DNA of 16,658 nucleotides from contig JAHRAJ010000053.1 in NCBI GenBank assembly GCA_020027365.1, positions 1 through 16,658 on the forward strand, in the 5' to 3' direction. The position numbers were made by a program, and so were the translations under genes. The notes under the pieces are model-generated. The model made no database searches, was not told the DNA's origin, and saw only the letters and a list, made by a program, of their open reading frames with translations. Below, piece by piece: positions 1 through 7,833 of this stretch (position 1 is its first letter; each line of letters opens with the position of its first letter). The DNA comes from Cenarchaeum sp. (GTDB lineage: Archaea; Thermoproteota; Nitrososphaeria; Nitrososphaerales; Nitrosopumilaceae).

Positions 1-26
1 CGGCATTGGGATCAATAAACATTCCG

Positions 27-464
27 TTAAGCGAAACCGGCCGTTCGGCGACGGTGGCGGGTTTCATTTGACGGAGACGCCGCGGCCGCTTGTAGGTATC
101 CGCAGGACTTAGGTGCGTGGCTATAGGTCTTCATCACGGCGTCAAGTATTCTTCTGACACCGCGTGGAAGTGCGTTTTCAATGGACAATCTCTGCGTTTC
201 GAATTTCTTCGAGTCATCAATCGGGGTATCACAGTATATGAGACGATTGATTGGATCGCCACCGTGTCCCTTTAGAGCATGATATAGCGCGGGTATGACC
301 GGCCCGTATCGCCAAGCCTCGATTCTCCCGTCTATGAGCGGCCTGTCAAGATATGCCATGGCGTAGCCGTGGGCAATGTACACCAGCTTTAGCACCTGCA
401 TGGAAGTGAGCGGTGTTTTGCTAGACAGGAAATAGTCCGCTATCAGGGCGGCAGAGTAGGCCAT
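27..464 (-). CDS. DUF4065/Panacea-like (SocA/GepA) protein, probably frameshifted near its C-terminus
   Basis: The first 115 residues match the DUF4065 pattern: an N-terminal helix with ALIADYFL, then LTSMQVLKLVYIAHGYAMA (about 20-38), then IEAWRYGPVIPALYHALK (48-65). Family members occur in prophages and as antitoxin (Panacea) domains paired with varied toxins. I see no obvious toxin partner, and the downstream side is cut by the window edge. The family usually continues with Y-x-HLS after the helix at 105-114; here the frame reads TYSHAPKS and loses similarity. Reading one base over from about position 120 gives THLSPAD, and that frame stays open to position 1, so a small indel around 113-121 probably truncated the protein. 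The ATG at 464 has no clear TATA box or Shine-Dalgarno. Family call fairly sure; frameshift is inference. Confidence 0.62.
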   Translation of the reverse strand: MAYSAALIADYFLSSKTPLTSMQVLKLVYIAHGYAMAYLDRPLIDGRIEAWRYGPVIPALYHALKGHGGDPINRLIYCDTPIDDSKKFETQRLSIENALPRGVRRILDAVMKTYSHAPKSCGYLQAAAASPSNETRHRRRTAGFA

Positions 465-631
465 GGTGCGCTATCCCCCACTCACATCAAATGCCTTGCA
501 CAGTGCCAAGTCAGACGACATACCTGCTGTGACCGGCCCAGTACCTGATTTAAAGATCGGTTGGTTGCATACGCCTGAAAGCAAGGTCATGGTTGGCATC
601 CAACAACCCAAATCCAAGCCTTTTGTGGCGA

Positions 632-1552
632 TCACCCTGCGATCACAAAGAAATTTGCTCCGGCAGACTGGACCAGCACAGGCGGGCGGCTGCCGTCTGC
701 CTCTATCCTGGCGTAAGAGTAAAACTCGACAAAGTCACCGGCCCGCACGGGCACGGAGACGGTGTCTTGGACTGCCACGGCCGGGAGGAGAACCGGGCCG
801 TGTGGTATGATGTGCCGGTCCCGGTGCCGGTACTCCTTCATGCCGCCAGACGTACCCCGTTTTGCATTTAAAGCGGTGGCCGCGTCCGTGGGCGATCTGG
901 ATCCGGCCACCCACGTAGTCGGACCGGGCCAGTATGCACATGTCGCAGAATCGCATTTCCAGATCCGACGCGACGATCAGCCATCTGGCATATTTCGTTG
1001 TGCAGCCGTCCTCCACTAGGTAGGAAAAGTCGCCCGCTGGCAGGGGCCCGTACTTTAGCATCCCGTACACAGACGAATCCCTTGTGATTCTAGGGCGGGC
1101 GTTCTTGTCAAACATGCGCCGGCTTATGCGCCGTACCGGCCGGGTCCGGCACCCCTCCGGCGGGCGGTCGCCGGCGGCACTCCGGAGCCCCATCAGCCCG
1201 CCACCCCCCGTCGGGTAAACCCTGCATTCCACTGCAACGACCACCTGCGCACCAGGTATACCGAGAGTGCGTATGACGCCACCGTGGACACCGCCCGCAG
1301 AGCTGTAAGTCCGCATCCAAACCCCTCGTCATGCCACGGGATTCCGACCGACAGCGACCGGACCGAGTCCCTCCAGACAGTGTGCAGTGCGGCCTCTTCC
1401 ACCGCCACTATCGCCACCCCCGTGATGATCATTGCCAGCAGGTACAGCCCAAGTCGCCCAATCCTGTAAAAGGCCCAAGTCCAGTAGTGGCACGAGGCAG
1501 AACAGCATCTGCCAGCTAATGCTTGCAGGTCCTTTTGCAGGCATGCGGTCAC
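632..1552 (-). pseudogene. Membrane-protein gene fragmented across alternating frames
   Basis: No single frame spans this stretch, but protein-like pieces follow each other on the minus strand. Around 1540-1470 a hydrophobic start is readable. About 1465-1245 encodes a membrane segment (LGLYLLAMIITGVAIVAV) and a second one (ALRAVSTVASYALSVYLV). About 1245-865 encodes a soluble part with DFSYLVEDGCTTKYARWLIV and a Cys pair (FCDMC). About 860-632 encodes PVRAGDFVEFYSYARIEAD and a stop after FFVIAG. The pieces alternate between two frames, as expected from compensating indels. I do not recognise the family. The layout suggests a two-pass membrane anchor followed by a cytosolic or external domain. 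It could be two unrelated remnants, or one gene with sequence errors, though neighbouring housekeeping genes are clean. Confidence 0.45.
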
Positions 1553-1770
1553 CGTTCCCGCGCCCGATCCGGTGCGGCCGTGCCTACTTCACCATCGTAT
1601 GCCGCCAGACGTCTCATTCCCGCCGCGGTCCCCACCTGCAATCATTCTTGACAGAAAGTTGGTATTAGCATGATTCACGCCCGGTTACATAACCTGCACG
1701 CATGTCCTTATATGATATATTCCCCAAATGACATCAGACAGGGGAAGGATTTCCTTAGAATTCCGCTGGA

Positions 1771-1787
1771 ATGATCCATTGGATCAT
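1771..1787. promoter_or_regulatory. Perfect 17-bp palindrome, possible operator
   Basis: ATGATCCA-T-TGGATCAT has 8-bp arms around one base. A shorter palindrome (AAGGA-TT-TCCTT, 1746-1757) and an AT-rich TATA-like stretch (about 1711-1726) lie just left of it. It sits between two decayed minus-strand genes (632-1552 and 1808-2195), so it may be an orphan operator. I see nothing else in 1553-1807. Confidence 0.3.
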
Positions 1788-1807
1788 CTCGCCTCTGTCC
1801 TTTGTTT

Positions 1808-2195
1808 TCATGGTAACAAATGGTCACGATAATATACGCCCCTGCTTTGGTCGTGCTCCCATAACGAATCTATTTTTCCATAAAACTGGTCATTGTCACG
1901 TTCATGCTTTTGCCAAACGGCACCTGCCACAGTCTGCAAGCTGTATCCCGGTGCTTAGGTGAGACGGACAAAAGTTTACGTTATTCATCACCCTCACCAG
2001 CCTTTCTGACACCATCTGCGGCCCAATCTCAATTCCATGCCGGCGAAAGGATGCGATTTGTTTCTGCATATGCAGGTTGTAACGTACCCTGTCCACGTCA
2101 TATGTAATGTAACCGATCTTCCCAAGCCTGTTGAGATGCATGGAAAACTTGTGGATTACCGACCCCGGATGTGGCAAATGACGCCGGCATGCCAC
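1808..2195 (-). pseudogene. DUF3800 protein remnant (C-terminal part) with one-base frameshift
   Basis: The upper frame ends ...SHLSTGIQLADC and then loses sense and stops at 1902. If the single base at 1931 is skipped, the next frame continues VAGAVWQKHERDNDQFYGKI...SLWEHDQSRGVYYRDHLLP and stops at 1808-1810. The joined reading (S-GIQLAD-VAGAVW) is the characteristic C-terminal motif of DUF3800, an uncharacterised RNase-H-fold-like family frequent in mobile and defence regions. The typical N-terminal motif (DESG-like) is not found upstream, where only about 85 residues of related-looking sequence exist, starting at an uncertain GTG (2195). So the gene is both frameshifted and 5'-truncated. 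The family call rests on this one motif plus general fit. Confidence 0.6.
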
Positions 2196-2301
2196 ACACC
2201 GCGATCATTGATGATCTGCGGTTCGTGGTGCGTGGCGTAGTCAGATGTAGTAGAGCTGTCCAACGGCGCAGATTTCGGCCGGAAACGGCGTTTCCGCCGC
2301 C

Positions 2302-2508
2302 TCAATCCGTCAGCCGACGCATTTTGCCGCACCGGCGGCATGCAACGAGTACCGCCGCCTCCACGTCCGCCGCCGCGTCCACACGCCCTCCTCCTCCTCC
2401 TCCTCCCCCGCCCCTCCCAGGGTAAACCCTCTCAAACCGATTGTGGCCGCACTCCGCACACACCGGGCATGCGCGCGGCGCCCGCAGGCCAGCCCCGCCG
2501 TCACCCAC
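2302..2508 (-). CDS. Small zinc-ribbon protein with polyglycine linker
   Basis: A 68-residue product with CPVCAECG (14-21) near the start and CRRCG (57-61) near the end, the two halves of a likely zinc ribbon. The halves are joined by a run of glycines encoded by a CTC/CCC-rich repeat (about 2389-2420) that could vary in length by slippage. Translation would start at a GTG (2508) inside the last codons of the upstream gene, whose TGA is at 2501-2503, so it is probably coupled to it and is the last gene of the metG operon. Role unknown; small archaeal zinc ribbons are often associated with transcription or translation factors, but nothing here shows that. Overlap, Cys spacing and lack of another gene support it. 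Confidence 0.55.
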   Translation of the reverse strand: MGDGGAGLRAPRACPVCAECGHNRFERVYPGRGGGGGGGGGRVDAAADVEAAVLVACRRCGKMRRLTD

Positions 2509-3496
2509 CGCAAATCCCCCCCGCCCCCACGATCCGGATTCCCGCAGACTCTGGCCTCAGCACGACGCACACGTCGTCGGCCCCGCAGACCACCGGCCTG
2601 TCCAGCAGTATGCGATCGGGTCCGGCGTCCAAAAACTTGCCGGCCACAGTCTTGAGCCCCACGTTTACCATGCACATCTGTCCGGCCGCGACATCCCCCC
2701 GATAGTACGGCGTCCTCGTAATGTCCACCCCAATCTCGTCTGCCACGCGGACCGGCGGGGCGTCACACGAGACAAGCACGTCGCCGCGTCCGACATCCCC
2801 GGGTCGCGCCCCCTTGAGGGACAGTCCCACCCGCGCGTGGCGCGGCGCCTCCGTCACCGGATCGTCGTGCATCTGTATGGACTTTACAACCACCTCCGTC
2901 CCCGACGGGTACAGCGTCATGCAGTCGTACTGCCGCACCGCCCCGGCCGCAACGGTTCCCAAAACCACGGTTCCAGCACCCTTGACGTCAAAGCTGTGAT
3001 CTATGACTACCCTGGCCGGACCATCGCCGCCGTCACCGCCGTCCGCACCGTCCTCGCCCTCCACCTCGGCCATCAGCCCCCCCACCCCGGCCGCGTCCCG
3101 GGCGGCGCGGTATCCCTCCACCACCGTCCCCTTCGTCATGGACGCAAGCCTGTCCGGATCCACCCCGTACGAGTGGCTCAGCACCCCGTGTCTCCTGCCC
3201 AGCACGTCCAGCGCCACGATCATCTCCCCCGCAAAGCGGTCTAGCTCGGCCACGTGCAGCATCACAAACCGGGTCATGTTTACGGCCTCAAACAGCGGCG
3301 GAATCTTGTCAGGATATCCCGTGGGCACCACCCACGTCCTGGTCACCCCGGACTCGCGCCGGTCATACAGCGCCAGATCCGTGTGCACCCCCCGCTTGCC
3401 CAGCCCGGCGGCAATCCCCTCGTCCCCCAGCACAGCATAGCTTGCAGACGCCGCCGCCTTCACATCCCCCGCCATGCCCGCCAAGCCGCACGGCAT
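2501..3496 (-). CDS. EF-Tu/SelB-like protein with a degenerate G domain
   Basis: Residues about 163-245 (RVVIDHSFDVKGAGTVVLG...YPSGTEVVVKSIQMHDD...RVGLSLKG...GDVLV) are a clear translation-factor domain II, closest in style to archaeal SelB and EF-1A. Residues about 246-331 fit a domain III barrel. The first ~140 residues sit where the GTPase domain belongs but show no P-loop (GxxxxGK[ST]), no DxxG and no NKxD. An acidic Gly/Asp linker (145-159) separates the two halves. The protein is therefore probably a non-GTPase paralogue that still binds an RNA or the ribosome. Its gene starts 15 nt after the hydrolase gene, in the metG operon. No selenocysteine machinery is visible here, so I do not name it selB. 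Confidence 0.72.
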   Translation of the reverse strand: MPCGLAGMAGDVKAAASASYAVLGDEGIAAGLGKRGVHTDLALYDRRESGVTRTWVVPTGYPDKIPPLFEAVNMTRFVMLHVAELDRFAGEMIVALDVLGRRHGVLSHSYGVDPDRLASMTKGTVVEGYRAARDAAGVGGLMAEVEGEDGADGGDGGDGPARVVIDHSFDVKGAGTVVLGTVAAGAVRQYDCMTLYPSGTEVVVKSIQMHDDPVTEAPRHARVGLSLKGARPGDVGRGDVLVSCDAPPVRVADEIGVDITRTPYYRGDVAAGQMCMVNVGLKTVAGKFLDAGPDRILLDRPVVCGADDVCVVLRPESAGIRIVGAGGICGG

Positions 3497-3511
3497 GATT
3501 TAACTGCTAAC

Positions 3512-4357
3512 CTACGGAAACGACCGCATCACGGCGGCATAGCTTGCAAACCGGTGGTTGCGCGGCCAGACCCTCCTTTGCACGTACCGGGGACCCCCGC
3601 CAGGCCATGACACCGCGCACCCGGCATACCCGACCGGGTTGTGCACGGCGCCGGACTCGTGGGCCTCTGCAAGCACCCCGTCGCCCGGGCTGTAATAATT
3701 CACGACGCGCGAGGCCACCGCCGCGCGCAGCGCCCCCCCGTACCGCACAGACCGGAGGTCGGCGGCGGTGACGGATCCCCCGAAAAAGTGGACGGACTCT
3801 ACGGCCCCGCGTCCGCGCCGGCCCCGCGCCAAAGCGTCGGCCGCGTGCAGTATCACCTCGGTCCCAAGCGAGTGTCCCACCAGCCGTATCCGCGTATCCG
3901 GGCTGGCCTCCCGCACATCCAGTACAAACCGCGCCAGGTGCCTCCCGTTGTAACGGGCAATCCGCTGCCCCACGCGCAGCGCCCTCAGCGCAGACCGCTC
4001 CAGGTGCGCCCCCCTCGTGTTAGAGTCGTAGCTGTACCCCACCACGGGATGCACATACCCGATCCGCCGCAGCCGCCGCCGGGCCGTGACAAACTTTGCA
4101 AGCGCGCCGGCCCCGTCGTTTCTCAGGCCGTGCATCACGACAACCACCTCCCTTGCGGCTTTTGTCACCAGCGCGTCAAGATACCGCCGCGGATACACCC
4201 GGTACTGCGGCGAGCCGGCACGGCGCAGCGATACGCCCGTATGCAGATCATAAGACCCGCGCGTGGACACGCGCGGGAACGGGGACGGCCGCTTTTTCCT
4301 TCCAATCCCCGCCGCCGCTGCCGCCGCCCTTCCACGTGCAGGCCCGGACGACGTCAC
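3512..4357 (-). CDS. Alpha/beta hydrolase (lipase/esterase-like), coupled to metG
   Basis: A 281-residue protein with a complete-looking catalytic set: oxyanion region VVVVMHGL (71-78), nucleophile elbow GHSLG (161-165, Ser163), acid candidate Asp226 in YYSPGDGVL, and base candidate His268 in RNHRF near the C-terminus. The frame is open far upstream to 4693, but that part is antisense-like GC-rich sequence read over metG. I chose the GTG at 4357 because it overlaps the metG stop as GTGA, a usual coupling arrangement. A second in-frame GTG near 4270 is possible. There is no signal peptide, so it is probably cytosolic. The substrate cannot be read from the sequence. An Arg-rich composition and an Ala run (11-16) are notable. 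Confidence 0.72.
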   Translation of the reverse strand: MTSSGPARGRAAAAAAGIGRKKRPSPFPRVSTRGSYDLHTGVSLRRAGSPQYRVYPRRYLDALVTKAAREVVVVMHGLRNDGAGALAKFVTARRRLRRIGYVHPVVGYSYDSNTRGAHLERSALRALRVGQRIARYNGRHLARFVLDVREASPDTRIRLVGHSLGTEVILHAADALARGRRGRGAVESVHFFGGSVTAADLRSVRYGGALRAAVASRVVNYYSPGDGVLAEAHESGAVHNPVGYAGCAVSWPGGGPRYVQRRVWPRNHRFASYAAVMRSFP

Positions 4358-6090
4358 GTCTCCCCGCCTCCGCCCCCCAATCCGCCCAGCATCCGGGCCT
4401 TGCACCTCTCGATCTCCCCGGCCTCCACCCGCGCAAAAAGCGGCGACGGCTCGCCCCCAATCCGGTGCCCCGCCCCGACCCCAAGCTCCGAGGCCGAATC
4501 CCACGGCTGCTCCGACGGATCCCCCTCCATCCCCAGCTGCGCCCACATCCTGCGCGCCGACCCCGGCAGAAACGGGCTCAGCGCCACGGCCGTGCTGCGC
4601 ACCGCGTTTGCCGACAGGTATACGCACGTGGCAGCCGATGCCGACGTCCCGCCCGCGCCGCCGCCGCCGGCAGCAGCAGCACCGGCCTTCCACGGCTCCT
4701 TGTGCTGAAAGTACCGGTTGAAATACCCGGTAAAATCCAGCAGTGCCCTCAGCGCCCTGTCCAGATGCCCCTGCGCGGCCAGCCCCCCCACCCCCGCGGC
4801 CAGCCCGCGGATCCGCTCCTCGGCCCCGGGGTCATCGTCGTCGTACCCCCCCGGAGCCGGCACCGCCCCCCCGAACCTCCGGTAGGCAAACCCCAGCGCG
4901 CGGTTTACAAAGTTGCCCAGGTTTCCGATCAGCTCCGAGTTTATGCGCACCGCAAACTCGTCCCAGTCAAAGTTTACATCATCCTGCGAGTAGGGGTTTA
5001 TGACCACCAGATAGTACCGGAGATAGTCTGCAGGATACATGCTCAAAAACTCGGCCAGCCCCACGTACCACCCGCGGCTCTTTGATATCTTGCGCGAGCC
5101 CAGCGTCAGGTGGCCCCGCGTCGGGATGTAGTCGGGCAGCTTGAAGTACCCCTCGCCCAGCCCCATCCGCATCGCCGGCAGGAACAGGTAGTGGTGGTAC
5201 ACGATGTCCTTGCCGATAAAGTGGTAGATGTCGGCCGAGTTCCAAAACCCCCTGCCGTCACCAATCCCGCGCTCGCCCAGCGCCTTTACCGCCGTCGAGA
5301 TGTACGCCAAATGGTTGTCAAACCACCCGTAAAACACCTTGCCGTCGCCGTCGCCGCCGGGGACCGGCACCCCCCACGGTATGTCCCGCGTGATGTCCCA
5401 GTCCACCAGCCCGGCATCTATCCAGTTTAGGACATACCTCTTCACGTCGGGCTGCAGGTTGGCGTTGCCCTCCAGCCACCGGGCCAGCCTGTCCCCAAAG
5501 CCGCTCAGCCTGAAAAAGTGGTGGGACGACTCCCTCTTGACCGGCCTGTCACCGCACAGCGCGCACCGGGGATCAACGATCTCGTCGGGTATGCGCCCGC
5601 ACGCCTCGCACGAATCAGAGTACTGGTCGGCCGCCCCGCAGTGCGGGCACCCCCCGCGCACGTACCTGTCCGGAAGAAACTTGGCGTCGCGCTCGCAGTA
5701 AAACTGGACTATGACGCGCTCGTAGATGTGCCCGGCCCGGCGCAGCCTCTCAAACACGTCGCGTGCAAACGCCGCATTCTCCGGCGAGCTGGTCCTGTAA
5801 AACATGTCAAACGAGATGTCCAGTGCCGCAAAGTCCTCGCGGGCGCGGCGGTTCCAGTGCCCCGCATACTCTTCAGGCGTCTTGCCCTCCCTCTCGGACT
5901 GCACCAGGATGGGCGTCCCATAGTCGTCAGAGGCGCACACGTAATACGCCTCCACGCCCCTCTGCCGCAAAAACCGCGCGGTCACGTCGGCCGGCAGGTA
6001 CGTCGAGGCCACGTGTCCCAGGTGTATCTCGCCGTTTGCATACGGCAGCGCGCTGGTGATTATCGCCCTCCCCGCGCCGCCGTCCCCCAT
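4354..6090 (-). CDS. metG: Methionyl-tRNA synthetase
   Basis: Charges initiator and elongator tRNA-Met with methionine, using ATP, in the cytosol. Class I signatures are present: ITSALPYANGEIHLGH with HLGH at 23-26, and KISKS at 334-338. The connective domain has three Cys pairs (148/151, 161/164, 176/179) for zinc binding, as in archaeal and bacterial multi-zinc MetRS. The anticodon-binding helical domain ends around GGEPSPLF. The 578 residues stop there, so the C-terminal tRNA-binding/dimerisation OB domain of many MetRS proteins is absent; in archaea it is often a separate protein. A polyglycine-rich stretch (about 484-493) lies in the helical domain. It is the first gene of a four-gene minus-strand operon. 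Confidence 0.97.
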   Translation of the reverse strand: MGDGGAGRAIITSALPYANGEIHLGHVASTYLPADVTARFLRQRGVEAYYVCASDDYGTPILVQSEREGKTPEEYAGHWNRRAREDFAALDISFDMFYRTSSPENAAFARDVFERLRRAGHIYERVIVQFYCERDAKFLPDRYVRGGCPHCGAADQYSDSCEACGRIPDEIVDPRCALCGDRPVKRESSHHFFRLSGFGDRLARWLEGNANLQPDVKRYVLNWIDAGLVDWDITRDIPWGVPVPGGDGDGKVFYGWFDNHLAYISTAVKALGERGIGDGRGFWNSADIYHFIGKDIVYHHYLFLPAMRMGLGEGYFKLPDYIPTRGHLTLGSRKISKSRGWYVGLAEFLSMYPADYLRYYLVVINPYSQDDVNFDWDEFAVRINSELIGNLGNFVNRALGFAYRRFGGAVPAPGGYDDDDPGAEERIRGLAAGVGGLAAQGHLDRALRALLDFTGYFNRYFQHKEPWKAGAAAAGGGGAGGTSASAATCVYLSANAVRSTAVALSPFLPGSARRMWAQLGMEGDPSEQPWDSASELGVGAGHRIGGEPSPLFARVEAGEIERCKARMLGGLGGGGGET

Positions 6091-6109
6091 ACAGGTACGG
6101 CGCCGCGGC

Positions 6110-6119
6110 TGGGTTAAAA
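6110..6119 (-). promoter_or_regulatory. TATA box of the metG operon
   Basis: On the minus strand the sequence reads TTTTAACCC about 26 bp before the metG ATG, the spacing expected for a leaderless archaeal transcript. A 17-bp inverted repeat (CCACGAT-N3-ATCGTGG, 6200-6216) lies farther upstream, between this promoter and the divergent one at 6269. Confidence 0.5.
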
Positions 6120-6268
6120 GCTTGGGTTCCCCGCCAGCCCGCTCCTTTCCACCACCACCACCCCCCCAATGGCCGTCCGGAAAACAAGGTTGTGGAAACC
6201 CACGATTAGATCGTGGTGATCAGGCCAAGGGCGTAGGTGACCCCACAAGGGCCCGCGGCGGGTATGCC

Positions 6269-6281
6269 TAAATACACTTTA
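6269..6281 (+). promoter_or_regulatory. TATA box of the secreted metalloprotease gene
   Basis: TAAATACACTTTA begins 27 bp before the ATG at 6296, so the mRNA is probably leaderless. No Shine-Dalgarno precedes the ATG, in keeping with this. Confidence 0.5.
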
Positions 6282-6295
6282 TTCGTATCGGTTGC

Positions 6296-7801
6296 ATGGC
6301 AATGCAGGTTTGGTTTGCGGCGGCGGCCGTTCTGGTAATGGCGGCGGCGCTGGCGGCCGTCGCGGCCCCCGGCGCGTACGCACAGGGGGCGGGCGGCGGT
6401 CAGGAGGAGGAGGCGGCGGTCAGGACCATGTTCAACGAGGCGACGGCCCACTTCAAGCAGGGCAGGTACGCAGAGGCGATCAAGATATACGACGACATAC
6501 TCGAGACGGCGCCCGGGTATGTCCCCGCGCTGAAGATGAAGGGGATAGCGTACAGCAACACGGGCCAGCACCAAAGGTCGCTCGAGCAGTTTTACATGAT
6601 CGTGCAGCGCAGTCCGGACGACATGCATGCACAGGCCGGGATGGGCATCGGGATGGGGTATCTCGGCGAGTATGCCGAGGCCAAAAAGTATTTTGACAGG
6701 GTGTACCAGATGAATCCCGGCAACAGCGTGCTGCAAAACTATGTAGAGTATGTGGACAAGGTGACCGCAAAATATCCGTACGAGCCGACCCAAAAGCCGC
6801 GGCAGTTGCTGCCAGAGGCCGTGGATCCTGTCATACCGGCGTGGACGGGCGGGATTGCCGGGCTGTGGGCCGAGTCGGCGATAACCGACGCAGAGTTTGC
6901 AGGCGCCTTTGAGCACCTTGCCGCAAGCGGGGCCGTGGTCATACCCGGGTGGAGTACGGAGCGCGCAGGCACGGCCGACATACCGGGGTGGGTGAGGGAG
7001 GCCGCGGGGGAGTGGGCGGCCGGCGGCGGCGGAGCAGATGACGGCCTGCCGGACAGGGCCGCAGGCGGCGCGCCAGGATTTGCCGACGGGCTGGCGCACC
7101 TGGTAAAGACGGGGGTCGTGTGGGTGGAGCCGCCCGAGCCCGTGCAAAAGACAGAGGCGGAGCTTGACGACGAGCTGTTTTATTTCAAGCACTATGTTCG
7201 CAAGATTGCCGCAAACGTGGCAAACGAAAAGAGGTATATCGAGTTTCCCAACCCCAGCCACGACGTGATCAAAAAGTTCATGAGGGACTATGTGAAATGG
7301 AACTTCAAGGAGGAGGTAATCAACGCGCAGTCCAGCTTTCCAAACCCCGAGTTCAAGGTTGGCGATGACGGCGCGGTGGTGCTCAAGTATGTGATGTATG
7401 TAAACGCGCAGCCGTCAGGGCTGCCGCTGGACCACGTGGGGACGCTCAAAGAGTCGGTTGCGTTCTGGGAGTCCCAGGAGCTGCTGTCCGAGGACGACCG
7501 GATCAGGATTCTGTTTGAGTTTACCGATGACAAGACAAAGGCAAACGTGTGGGTGACGTGGGTCGTGCGCGACCTGGGCGAGGGCGTGCTAGGGCACGCG
7601 CACCTGGGCAAGGGGATTGTGGAGGTGACGCTGGGGGACTACAACTGTGACGGAAGCTTTCAGCTGTATGACATAGGCTCGGTGGAGCACATCATGAGGC
7701 ACGAGCTGGGACACACGGTGGGGCTCAGGCACGTGGACGGCAAGGGCGACATAATGTACCCGTCATACAGCCCAAGATACGCATACTGCCTGCTAGGGTA
7801 G
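6296..7801 (+). CDS. Secreted TPR-containing matrixin-like zinc metalloprotease
   Basis: A 501-residue exported protein. Residues 1-29 form a signal peptide ending AYA-Q. Three tetratricopeptide repeats follow (about 44-145; NEATAHFKQGRYAEAIKIYDDILETAP is partly typical). Two copies of a motif seen in Thaumarchaeota surface proteins come next: VIPAW...GLWAESAITDAEFAGAFEHL...G (179-213) and DIPGW...EWA...FADGLAHLVKTG (229-273). The C-terminal domain has HELGHTVGLRH (469-479), the zinc site HExxHxxGxxH of M10/metzincin peptidases, with His469, His473, His479 and catalytic Glu470, then the Met-turn DIMYP (Met487). It probably cleaves proteins outside the cell, with the TPRs acting as docking platform; the substrate is unknown. 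The protein ends only 14 residues after the Met-turn. Confidence 0.85.
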   Translation: MAMQVWFAAAAVLVMAAALAAVAAPGAYAQGAGGGQEEEAAVRTMFNEATAHFKQGRYAEAIKIYDDILETAPGYVPALKMKGIAYSNTGQHQRSLEQFYMIVQRSPDDMHAQAGMGIGMGYLGEYAEAKKYFDRVYQMNPGNSVLQNYVEYVDKVTAKYPYEPTQKPRQLLPEAVDPVIPAWTGGIAGLWAESAITDAEFAGAFEHLAASGAVVIPGWSTERAGTADIPGWVREAAGEWAAGGGGADDGLPDRAAGGAPGFADGLAHLVKTGVVWVEPPEPVQKTEAELDDELFYFKHYVRKIAANVANEKRYIEFPNPSHDVIKKFMRDYVKWNFKEEVINAQSSFPNPEFKVGDDGAVVLKYVMYVNAQPSGLPLDHVGTLKESVAFWESQELLSEDDRIRILFEFTDDKTKANVWVTWVVRDLGEGVLGHAHLGKGIVEVTLGDYNCDGSFQLYDIGSVEHIMRHELGHTVGLRHVDGKGDIMYPSYSPRYAYCLLG

Positions 7802-7833
7802 ATCGCACCCGCTTGTTATACGCTTGTGGAATG

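Noticed and set aside
463..810. Plus-strand frame starting MVRYPPLTSNALHSAK
   Set aside because: The first part looks faintly protein-like, but it has no promoter, its start overlaps the divergent DUF4065 start, and its second half is antisense to the fragmented membrane-protein gene.
4358..4693. N-terminal extension of the alpha/beta hydrolase
   Set aside because: It would overlap metG by over 330 bp and reads as Gly/Arg/Cys-rich antisense-like sequence; the GTGA overlap gives a natural start.
2441..5085. Long plus-strand open frames (for example 2441-3244, 3641-4708, 4096-5085) opposite the metG operon
   Set aside because: They are rich in Pro, Arg, His and Ala, as expected for the antisense of GC-rich genes, show no family motif, and lie over clearly real minus-strand genes.
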